A stretch of DNA of 11,639 nucleotides from Desulfobacteraceae bacterium (GTDB taxonomy: Bacteria > Desulfobacterota > Desulfobacteria > Desulfobacterales > Desulfosarcinaceae), in NCBI GenBank assembly GCA_027025615.1, contig JALVQM010000357.1, forward strand, positions 1 to 11,639, read 5' to 3'. A program made the translations under genes and the position numbers. The notes under the pieces are model-generated. The model saw only the letters and a list, made by a program, of their open reading frames with translations, did not search any database and was not told the DNA's origin. Shown piece after piece: positions 6,395-11,639 of the stretch. How positions within the stretch are numbered: the stretch's first letter is position 1; each line of letters opens with the position of its first letter.

Positions 6395-7773
6395 GATGGT
6401 TGGTGATTATCGAAACGGGTAAATGCATTTTGGAAAGTGAGTTTTATTGTGCCGGTAGGGCCATTACGCTGTTTGGCGATGATAATTTCTGCTGTTTCCG
6501 TATGACCCGCAGCAGGACCTGCATCGTTGTCGTCCCGGCTGTAGACTGATTCACGATAAATGAAAGCCACAACGTCGGCATCCTGTTCCAGGGCTCCTGA
6601 TTCGCGCAGGTCGGACAACATGGGGCGTTTGTCACTGCGCTCTTCCAGTTTGCGGTTAAGCTGGGACAGGGCCAGCACCGGGACGTTGAGTTCCTTGGCA
6701 AGGAGTTTGAGAGAGCGGGAGATTTCAGAAATTTCAAGATCCCGACGCTCCACGTTAGTCCTTCCTTTCATCAGTTGCAAATAATCGACAATCACCAGTC
6801 CAAGGTCTTTGTTCATTTTCAGGCGGCGGGCCTTGGTGCGGATGGAAGTAACAGTTATATCCGGGGAGTCGTCTATGAAGATGGGGGCCTCGGTCAAATC
6901 CCCTGCAGCTTCAAGGATGTTATTCCAGTCGCTTGGTGTCAGGTAGCCGCTGCGCAGGCGGGAGGAATCAACCTTTGCTTCAGCACAAAGCATCCGGGCC
7001 GATAATTGTTCTTTTGACATTTCAAGGGAAAAAATAGCCACCGGAACTTTGGCGTCGACCGCGGCGTTGCGGGCGATATTCAGGGCCAGGGCGGTTTTCC
7101 CCATGGAAGGTCTGGCCGCCAGGATTATCAAGTCCGAATTTTGCAGCCCTGAAGTCAACCTGTTCAAATCGATGAAACCGGTATCGACACCGGTTACCAG
7201 GGCTTTGTTTCCCTGGCGTTGCTCGAAGGCCTCTATATTGGTTTCGATTATCTGGCTTAGAGGATAGAAAGATTGCTTGTTTTTTTGTTCGGAAATATCG
7301 AAGATTGCTCCCTCGGCGTAGTCCAGGACTTCGTCAAGGCGGTCATTTTTTTCGTAGCAAAGCTTGATGATCTCATTGGCCCGTGAAATCAGGCGCCGCA
7401 TGGAGGACTTGTCGCGAATAATGCGCGCGTAATGAACCACGTTGACCGCGGCAGGCACTTCATCAATCAGGCGGGCCAGATAGGCAGCTCCTCCCACCTG
7501 CTCGAGAACGTCCATTTCCCGGAGGCGATTGGTCAGGGTTACCAGGTCGACAGGTTCATTTTTGGAAAAAAGGTCGGTTACGGCTTCAAAAATTTTCTTA
7601 TGGGCCGATTTATAGAAGTCTTCAGGGCTGAGCATTTCCAGGACATCCAGCAAGGTGCTGTTGTCGAGCAGGATTGCAGCCAGGATCGATGATTCTGCCT
7701 CTACGCTTTGCGGAGGCACTTTTGTGGAAAGATCCCCGGCTTGGGATGGGAGCCTGGTATAGCTTGAACCCAT
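6391..7773 (-). CDS. dnaB: DnaB, replicative DNA helicase
   Basis: A hexameric 5'-3' helicase that opens the replication fork and contacts primase and the clamp loader. The protein is 460 aa, normal for the family. The N-terminal domain (about 18-120, PPQSVEAE...ILAAIL) is followed by a linker helix and a RecA-like ATPase domain (about 190-455). Visible motifs: Walker A ARPSMGKT (220-227), the catalytic Glu in FSLEMS (E251), Walker B VIVDYLQLM (D330), LSQLNR (369-374), DLRESGALEQDAD (388-400) and an arginine-finger region KQRNGPTG (434-441). No intein is present. The ATG at 7773 lacks a strong Shine-Dalgarno, but a later start would remove conserved residues. It lies 189 bp after rplI, the widest gap inside the operon, and overlaps hflX by 4 bp. 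Confidence 0.97.
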   Translation of the reverse strand: MGSSYTRLPSQAGDLSTKVPPQSVEAESSILAAILLDNSTLLDVLEMLSPEDFYKSAHKKIFEAVTDLFSKNEPVDLVTLTNRLREMDVLEQVGGAAYLARLIDEVPAAVNVVHYARIIRDKSSMRRLISRANEIIKLCYEKNDRLDEVLDYAEGAIFDISEQKNKQSFYPLSQIIETNIEAFEQRQGNKALVTGVDTGFIDLNRLTSGLQNSDLIILAARPSMGKTALALNIARNAAVDAKVPVAIFSLEMSKEQLSARMLCAEAKVDSSRLRSGYLTPSDWNNILEAAGDLTEAPIFIDDSPDITVTSIRTKARRLKMNKDLGLVIVDYLQLMKGRTNVERRDLEISEISRSLKLLAKELNVPVLALSQLNRKLEERSDKRPMLSDLRESGALEQDADVVAFIYRESVYSRDDNDAGPAAGHTETAEIIIAKQRNGPTGTIKLTFQNAFTRFDNHQPS

Positions 7774-7788
7774 GGACTTTCAAATCCG

Positions 7789-7808
7789 GCCCGGCTTTTA
7801 AGCCGGGC
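7789..7808. other. GC-rich inverted repeat just upstream of dnaB
   Basis: GCCCGGCTT and AAGCCGGGC face each other across two bases; a realistic RNA hairpin has a 7-8 bp stem and a 4-6 base loop. It lies 16 bases before the dnaB start codon in the transcript and is not followed by a T run on the minus strand. It is therefore more likely a translation-level or mRNA-stability element than a terminator. Function is inferred only. Confidence 0.45.
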
Positions 7809-7882
7809 AGCTTAATTATTATGGTAGCGTTAACAGCCCATACTTTGAATTGATCAATGAACTTGCAAAGAGACCGGAAACA

Positions 7883-7913
7883 TGGCGTCACCGGCAGTAC
7901 GCCGGAATCGCCA
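7883..7913. other. Two-part hairpin in the rplI-dnaB gap
   Basis: An outer stem TGGCG/CGCCA (7883-7887 with 7909-7913) and an inner stem CCGGC/GCCGG (7891-7895 with 7901-7905) are separated by a 3-by-3 internal loop and capped by AGTAC. No T run follows on either strand. It may be a processing or stability structure separating ribosomal-protein expression from dnaB. Confidence 0.4.
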
Positions 7914-7962
7914 CATCCGCAGTGCGTCTCAAAGATATCGGACCTGTTGCAAAACCACAAGC

Positions 7963-8406
7963 TTATTCAGGAACTATCTCCACTGTGATTTCCGGCTCTA
8001 CGCCCTGGTAAACCCTTATTGGAATGTTGAAAGTTCCGGTGTGCTTGATGGGTTCTTTCAACAAAACCATCCGCTTTTCAACCTCTATATCCTGCTTGGC
8101 CAAGGCATTGACGATATCCCGGACTGTTATCGAGCCGTAGAGTTTGTCTTCTTCGTGTACCCGGGCGGCAATGGTGCAGGTCACACCTTCAAGCCGCTTG
8201 GCCATTTCTTCGGCAAAGGCTTTTTCCTTGGCGATTTGTAATTCAAACTTGGCCTTTTCCTGTTCTAACATTTTTCGATAACGGTCAGTAGCCGGGACCG
8301 CTTTGCCCTGGGGTAACAGGTAATTACGCGCATAACCATCGGCGACGTTTACTTCACTTCCTATTATTCCCAACGAGCTGATGGTTTCCTTCAGGATAAC
8401 TTTCAT
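7963..8406 (-). CDS. rplI: Large-subunit ribosomal protein bL9
   Basis: bL9 binds 23S rRNA near the base of the L1 stalk and helps maintain reading-frame fidelity. The protein is 147 aa from the ATG at 8406, the family norm. The N-terminal RNA-binding domain is typical (MKVILKE..., GSEVNVADGYARNYLLPQGKA, up to about residue 42). A long central helix rich in Lys, Glu and Ala (about 43-76) and a C-terminal domain containing KLYGSIT follow. A strong GGAGG sits 7 nt before this ATG, which decides the start over an upstream TTG at 8412. It lies 31 bp after the membrane-protein gene. Confidence 0.97.
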   Translation of the reverse strand: MKVILKETISSLGIIGSEVNVADGYARNYLLPQGKAVPATDRYRKMLEQEKAKFELQIAKEKAFAEEMAKRLEGVTCTIAARVHEEDKLYGSITVRDIVNALAKQDIEVEKRMVLLKEPIKHTGTFNIPIRVYQGVEPEITVEIVPE

Positions 8407-8437
8407 GATCAAACCTCCAATGGCAACAGGTCGACCG

Positions 8438-9415
8438 CTATTGCCTGTCTTCAGGATTACGGTCGTTCTTTTTCATTAATTTACGGAAATCGACCCACAG
8501 GTCAAAAATACCCATGGCAATAACCAGCAACAAGAATAACTGTTGGAGTCCAATTAAACTATAGATAAGGACCCGGATTGTCCGGGGTGCATTTTTGCTT
8601 TCCAGGAAAAAAGCCACTATTGCGATACCCTGGAAAAAGTAAATTATCATCAATATCAACAGGCCGTTGATGGATACAAGCCACGGGATGCTGCCGGAAG
8701 GCAGCCCAATTAATCCACCACCACAGCCAATCAGCAACCAGATCAGGTTTTCCGGTGCCCTCCATTGCTTCAGGTTGCCGAACTGGGGCTGGGGTAAAGA
8801 CCGGCTGGCCAGCAGCGGGCGGCTCAGAAGCAAGTTCGACCAGGCTATGAAAATCAACGATATGGTTGCCAACGAAGGAAGCATCCTGACCAGCACGTAG
8901 TGCAACTTGTCAAGTGAGTTGCTGATGGTCGTTATAGTGCTTTCAGACACTCCCATTCCTTCGTAAAGCTTTAAGGACAGTTCCAGGTTTTTGGCAACGT
9001 AAGCTGATACAAGCTCAATGATATTTTCCGGAACCGTCAGGCTGTATAAAAACAGGGCGGTCAGGGCTGCACCCAGGACTACTGCACAGCTGTAACCTAT
9101 AGTTTTTTCGACTGTTAAATGGCGCTCAAAAAGCTCGCTGAGACAAAATCCGAGCAGCAAGAGTTCGCCAAAGAACAATATGTCCAAACCCATGCTGCCT
9201 GCAATGATGGCCATGATGGCCAAGGCACATCCGGCTATCAACAGGCCTGCTTTCCTGCCGAGCTTGATGCGGTAAAAAAGGATCGGCAAAGGCATTAGCA
9301 GGGAGAAGAAAAAGCCGATCAGGGGCATCATTACAGCCAGGGAGAAAAGGACCAGAGATATTCCCACCCCTTTTGCTATGTCCGTTGCGGTTTGCCTTTG
9401 GAGCAGCGACTGCAT
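8438..9415 (-). CDS. DUF2232 (YybS-like) integral membrane protein
   Basis: A polytopic inner-membrane protein of about 325 aa. Several long hydrophobic stretches are visible, with about eight to nine likely membrane helices; the first few are near residues 15-45, 55-75, 77-95 and 108-130. The C-terminus is short, charged and probably cytoplasmic. Size, hydrophobic pattern and position between rpsR and rplI fit the DUF2232/YybS family, whose biochemical role is unknown. The ATG at 9415 has a purine-rich AAGGGAG just upstream; a GTG at 9433 would add six residues but has no ribosome binding site. Being inside a ribosomal-protein operon suggests expression tied to growth rate. Confidence 0.85.
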   Translation of the reverse strand: MQSLLQRQTATDIAKGVGISLVLFSLAVMMPLIGFFFSLLMPLPILFYRIKLGRKAGLLIAGCALAIMAIIAGSMGLDILFFGELLLLGFCLSELFERHLTVEKTIGYSCAVVLGAALTALFLYSLTVPENIIELVSAYVAKNLELSLKLYEGMGVSESTITTISNSLDKLHYVLVRMLPSLATISLIFIAWSNLLLSRPLLASRSLPQPQFGNLKQWRAPENLIWLLIGCGGGLIGLPSGSIPWLVSINGLLILMIIYFFQGIAIVAFFLESKNAPRTIRVLIYSLIGLQQLFLLLVIAMGIFDLWVDFRKLMKKNDRNPEDRQ

Positions 9416-9464
9416 TTCTCCCTTCTCTTTCACCAGGCTCTGGGCCTAATAAAATTTGAAGCCA

Positions 9465-9731
9465 TCAGGCTTCTATATTACCTACAAAGGGCAGCAGGGC
9501 AATGGCACGGGCTCTTTTTATAGCCAGAGTCAGGGCACGTTGATGTTTGGCGCAGGTCCCTGTAATCCGACGAGGAATGATTTTGCCGCGTTCGGTAATA
9601 AAATATTTTAAGGCTTTGGGCTCCTTGTAATCTATTACAAGGGAGCTGTCGGCACAAAAACGACAAACCTTACGTCGATGATATATTCTGCGTCTTCTGC
9701 GGCGGGTAGGCTTCTTGGATTTAGGGGCCAT
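9465..9731 (-). CDS. rpsR: Small-subunit ribosomal protein bS18 (zinc-type)
   Basis: bS18 binds 16S rRNA in the platform of the 30S subunit as a heterodimer with bS6. The protein is 88 aa with an Arg-rich N-terminus. The conserved core includes DYKEPKALKYFITERGKIIPRRITGTCAKHQR. Cysteines C23, C26 and C60 with H63 form the zinc-binding (C+) version of S18, suggesting that zinc limitation could matter if a C- paralogue exists elsewhere. The ATG shares its A with the rpsF stop (TAATG). The Shine-Dalgarno AAGGAGG lies inside the rpsF coding end, so S6 and S18 are probably translated in a coupled ratio. Confidence 0.97.
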   Translation of the reverse strand: MAPKSKKPTRRRRRRIYHRRKVCRFCADSSLVIDYKEPKALKYFITERGKIIPRRITGTCAKHQRALTLAIKRARAIALLPFVGNIEA

Positions 9732-10252
9732 TATTCATCCTCCTTGCTGGTCTCGGTATCGCTGGCAGGGGCCTTTTCAGCCACTTGCACCTCAGCTTCA
9801 GGCTCAGGTTCTGATGCTGTCTGTTCATCGGCAGCTTCATTGGCCGGTTGCTCAGGTTGTGCTTTTTCAGTCTGCGCGGTTTTTTCAGACCCTGCAGGCA
9901 CTTCTTGAGTGGTTTTCCCGCTTTCGGAAGATTGCATTTCAGAAAGCAGGCTTTCGACATCGGCGTCTTTGTCCAGGATAACTGTCAGGTAGCGCATCAC
10001 CCTGTCATCGATACGAAAGGAACGCTCCAGTTCATCGACCAATGCGCCCATCCCGCAATAGTCATACCTGATGTAGAAGCCGCGCGGTTTCTTTTTTACT
10101 TCATAAGCCAGTTTACGATTTCCCCAGACGTCTTCCTTGAGAAGTACACCTTCGAATTTGGACATAATTTCTTTGATTCGTTCGTTGAAAGCAGTGCGGT
10201 TTTCTTCGGAAAGATCGGGGTCAAGAATGACAATGGTTTCGTATCTTCGCAT
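9731..10252 (-). CDS. rpsF: Small-subunit ribosomal protein bS6 with a long acidic C-terminal tail
   Basis: bS6 pairs with bS18 on the 30S platform. The protein is 173 aa, but the S6 fold covers only about residues 1-105 (MRRYETIVILDPDLSE..., WGNRKLAYEVKK, the RYLTVILD strand). Residues 108-173 are a low-complexity Glu/Pro/Ala/Thr/Ser tail with 18 acidic residues, five Lys and no Arg. It is predicted disordered and to project into solvent. E. coli S6 is polyglutamylated at its C-terminus by RimK, so an encoded acidic tail may mimic or extend that state (inference). The start is firm: GGAGG four bases before the ATG. It is the first gene of the operon. Confidence 0.96.
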   Translation of the reverse strand: MRRYETIVILDPDLSEENRTAFNERIKEIMSKFEGVLLKEDVWGNRKLAYEVKKKPRGFYIRYDYCGMGALVDELERSFRIDDRVMRYLTVILDKDADVESLLSEMQSSESGKTTQEVPAGSEKTAQTEKAQPEQPANEAADEQTASEPEPEAEVQVAEKAPASDTETSKEDE

Positions 10253-10352
10253 AACACCTCCTTATGGCTAATAGAGCCCCGGGATAAGCCCGGAGCAAGG
10301 ACTGCGCGATAATCTAACCGTGTGAAACGGCGGTTTCGAATTGTAAAATCTC
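10253..10352 (-). promoter_or_regulatory. Structured 5' leader of rpsF, candidate S6:S18 autoregulatory site
   Basis: About 100 nt of transcribed leader is expected from the promoter at 10359-10386. It holds two hairpins. GAAAC/GTTTC closes a CGCC loop at 10324-10337. A strong stem, GCTCCGGG/CCCGGGGC, with a 5-base loop lies at 10276-10296, about 24 bases before the start codon. rpsF leaders of many bacteria bind the S6:S18 complex for feedback control. That this leader does so is inference from position; I cannot confirm the specific motif. Confidence 0.4.
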
Positions 10353-10358
10353 AACTTA

Positions 10359-10386
10359 GCTATCACTGCCGGCGGTGCCCTGTCAA
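10359..10386 (-). promoter_or_regulatory. Probable promoter of the rpsF-dnaB-hflX operon
   Basis: On the minus strand there is a perfect -35 TTGACA (10381-10386). After 16 bases comes GATAGC (10359-10364), in the context TGATAGC. The -10 is weak against TATAAT (3 of 6), but the tRNA-Lys promoter nearby has almost the same arrangement. An alternative -10, TACAAT, at 10343-10348 has no good -35. Confidence 0.5.
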
Positions 10387-10475
10387 CCACATAAACCTAA
10401 CCGGCTGTTGAAACCTGTTGCACCGGCCAAGTTTCCCATCAGCATGCCGATTGCCTGCAGCGTCCAGGAGCGGGC

Positions 10476-10512
10476 AAAAATGCAGGGCCTGTCCGTGGAG
10501 CGAGACAGGCCC
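10476..10512 (-). terminator. Rho-independent terminator of tRNA-Lys
   Basis: A 9-bp stem GGGCCTGTC/GACAGGCCC (10485-10493 with 10504-10512) with a 10-base loop is followed on the minus strand by TGCA and five T. It starts 10 bases after the encoded CCA end. On the plus strand the same stem is followed by TTTAATTT, but no plus-strand gene needs it. Confidence 0.75.
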
Positions 10513-10521
10513 TTTAATTTC

Positions 10522-10598
<77 letters not shown>

Positions 10599-10622
10599 TG
10601 GCAGTCAAAAGCAAAGCCGGTC

Positions 10623-10649
10623 ACTATCATTTTCCAAATCTAATGTCAA
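10623..10649 (-). promoter_or_regulatory. Probable promoter of tRNA-Lys
   Basis: On the minus strand a perfect TTGACA (10644-10649) is followed after 15 bases by GATAGT (10623-10628, 4 of 6 to TATAAT; context TGATAGT). The tRNA 5' end is 25 bases downstream of the -10, leaving a short leader for 5' processing. The layout closely resembles the rpsF promoter. Confidence 0.5.
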
Positions 10650-10664
10650 ATCCTTTTCACGCAT

Positions 10665-11399
10665 TTATCTTTTTCGTGATTTCCTGCGGTGACGCTTCCA
10701 CTCAGGATCCTTGCGTCGTTTTGCCGGTCTGGCCCCATGTTTGGGGATATTTTCCAGGGCTTCCGGATTGACTGAAAAACTTCCCGCAGTCTTGGAGACT
10801 TTTGGCTCTTTGGGGGTTTCCCTGGTCTTGGTGGGTTTGGGCTTTTCAATCCTGGGGCCTGTGAAACAGCCTTTCGGGACCTGTTCGGCAATGAATAGAA
10901 ATTTGCCGAAACGTTTGAAGGTTACGCCCAGGTTTGTGGCCTGGCTGGTGTTGACAGTCAGCAATACCGGTTCAGGGTCTTTACGGCGCCCGATTCTTAA
11001 AGCCAGGCTATTGTCCATGGTAAGCACCACAGGGGGCTGGGAGGGGTTACCGATTCCTTTTTCAGCCACATGGGGCCAGGCTCGTTTCCTGATGGCCGTA
11101 TAAAGCAATTTAGGTAAATCGGTTTCAATAACCATGGAGGGTATTTTCCGGTAATCACGAGGTCTTATCAGATTGCCTTCTATTTCCAGGGGCCGGTCCG
11201 GAACACTCAGGTGTATTTCCAGCAAGGTCCCCTTGCGGATAGTTTTGCCCTGTGGATCTTCACTTAAAGCCTTGAGAAGCTCCTTAAGTTTGTAATATCC
11301 ATTCCGGTCGGGAATGATTCCGAATTCGTCCGGCCTGAGAACCATGACATAGTTGAGAAATTTGGCTATTCTTTTTAGTTCCTTGGTAGCTTTGGCCAT
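10665..11399 (-). CDS. KptA/Tpt1-like protein, divergent and possibly catalytically inactive
   Basis: A 244-residue protein with the outline of the RNA 2'-phosphotransferase family (Tpt1/KptA), which moves a 2'-phosphate from RNA to NAD. The N-terminal winged-helix-like part is IAKFLNYV...GIIPDRNGYYKLKELLKAL (11-45). The ADP-ribosyltransferase-like part has LYTAIRKRAWPHVAEKGI (99-116), LRIGRRKDPEPVLLTV (134-149) and FLFIAEQVPKG (167-177). Key family residues look changed. The usual LRHKP is replaced by MVLRPDE (19-25), so the Arg-His pair is lost. RAxQGHS is degraded to RPRDYRK (79-85). YHGT reads YTAI (100-103). GRR (137-139) is kept. Residues 183-244 form a Lys/Arg/Pro-rich tail, probably disordered and nucleic-acid binding. 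There is no strong ribosome binding site at the ATG. It lies 66 bp upstream of tRNA-Lys on the same strand. It could be a pseudoenzyme, an RNA-binding protein, or a divergent active clade. Confidence 0.7.
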   Translation of the reverse strand: MAKATKELKRIAKFLNYVMVLRPDEFGIIPDRNGYYKLKELLKALSEDPQGKTIRKGTLLEIHLSVPDRPLEIEGNLIRPRDYRKIPSMVIETDLPKLLYTAIRKRAWPHVAEKGIGNPSQPPVVLTMDNSLALRIGRRKDPEPVLLTVNTSQATNLGVTFKRFGKFLFIAEQVPKGCFTGPRIEKPKPTKTRETPKEPKVSKTAGSFSVNPEALENIPKHGARPAKRRKDPEWKRHRRKSRKR

Positions 11400-11587
11400 A
11401 ATTGCTGCCCGAAGTATGATTTTTCGAGGTCTTCTTGACCGGTCATGACGGCTTTGCTATTTTTCGGCCTGTGTCGCTTAAAGTCAACCGATTTATCCTT
11501 AAGCGGCCTTGAAGGTGGGCCTGTTTATTATTTTAGTCTCCGTATCACAGCCGGTTTATGGAAAAAACCAGGAGGGGAAAACTTGTC
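11400..11587. other. Divergent intergenic region with inverted repeats
   Basis: 188 bp between the KptA-like gene (minus) and a gene starting at 11588 (plus). It has a perfect 10-bp palindrome TGACCGGTCA (11436-11445). An inverted repeat CGCTTAA/TTAAGCG with a 17-base gap is at 11475-11505. No clear sigma-70 promoter was recognised in either direction. The palindromes could be operators, but nothing ties them to a known regulator. Confidence 0.35.
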
Positions 11588-11639
11588 ATGAAAATAGCCA
11601 AGTCGGGAACATTGATGAAGAAAGCTGTCAGCCTTATCC
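11588..11639 (+). CDS. Start of an unrecognised gene (cut by right window edge)
   Basis: An ATG at 11588 opens a frame of 17 codons to the window end, beginning MKIAKSGTLMKKAVSLI. A strong purine-rich AGGAGGGG lies 10-12 bases upstream, the best evidence that it is real. The residues end in a basic-then-hydrophobic run, which could be a signal peptide or the first strand of a soluble domain. Too little is present to assign a family. Confidence 0.55.
   Translation, partial: MKIAKSGTLMKKAVSLI

Noticed and set aside
7622..7960. 112-codon minus-strand frame across the rplI-dnaB gap
   Set aside because: Runs into the dnaB N-terminus in another frame, has no RBS or recognisable protein character, and is interrupted in sense by the hairpins.
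9848..10312. 154-codon plus-strand frame opposite rpsF and its leader
   Set aside because: Covers S6 in antisense and has no RBS; the rpsF reading is unambiguous.
10485..10512. Terminator hairpin read as a plus-strand terminator
   Set aside because: It has a T-rich tail on the plus strand too, but no plus-strand gene ends before it; assignment to tRNA-Lys on the minus strand is simpler.

Overview
The window looks like chromosomal core-genome DNA of a Gram-negative, sulfate-reducer-like bacterium. The best guess is Desulfobacterota, near Desulfobacterales. Three things point there: the gene order rpsF-rpsR-(DUF2232 membrane protein)-rplI-dnaB, a DnaA of the divergent type I associate with that group, and a long-form HflX. 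This is inference from protein character and synteny. Base composition is moderate and gene density is high, apart from one AT-rich gap of about 0.6 kb. I see no insertion sequence, prophage, CRISPR array or toxin-antitoxin pair.

Layout. (1) 1-1591, minus strand: the N-terminal 530 codons of uvrA, cut by the left window edge. (2) 1592-2210: an AT-rich divergent region between uvrA and dnaA. It holds a good uvrA promoter, a probable dnaA promoter, one near-consensus DnaA box and a CTGT-N8-ACAG palindrome of the SOS-box type. (3) 2211-3554, plus strand: dnaA with unusual ATPase and DNA-binding signature residues, ended by a strong bidirectional terminator. (4) 3715-10252, minus strand: one long, tightly packed operon read right to left as rpsF, rpsR, DUF2232-type membrane protein, rplI, dnaB, hflX, suhB-like phosphatase and a 65-residue cysteine-cluster protein. 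Its promoter and a structured leader lie at about 10253-10386. (5) 10476-10664: tRNA-Lys(CUU) with its own terminator and promoter. (6) 10665-11399, minus strand: a divergent KptA/Tpt1-like protein that appears to lack key catalytic residues and carries a very basic tail. (7) 11588-11639, plus strand: the first 17 codons of an unrecognised gene.

How the genes fit together. The operon combines translation (S6, S18, L9), replication (DnaB), rescue or recycling of stalled ribosomes (HflX) and an IMPase-family phosphatase. dnaB/hflX and suhB/small protein are joined by ATGA stop-start overlaps, and rpsF/rpsR by a TAATG overlap, so translational coupling is likely. DnaA (initiator) and DnaB (helicase) are encoded within about 3 kb of each other in convergent units. 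The tRNA-Lys and rpsF promoters share the same architecture.

The points most worth following up are the KptA-like probable pseudoenzyme beside tRNA-Lys, the JAMM-like histidine pair in the N-terminal extension of HflX, the altered Walker A, Walker B and DNA-recognition signatures of DnaA, and the uvrA-dnaA gap as a possible origin or SOS control region.
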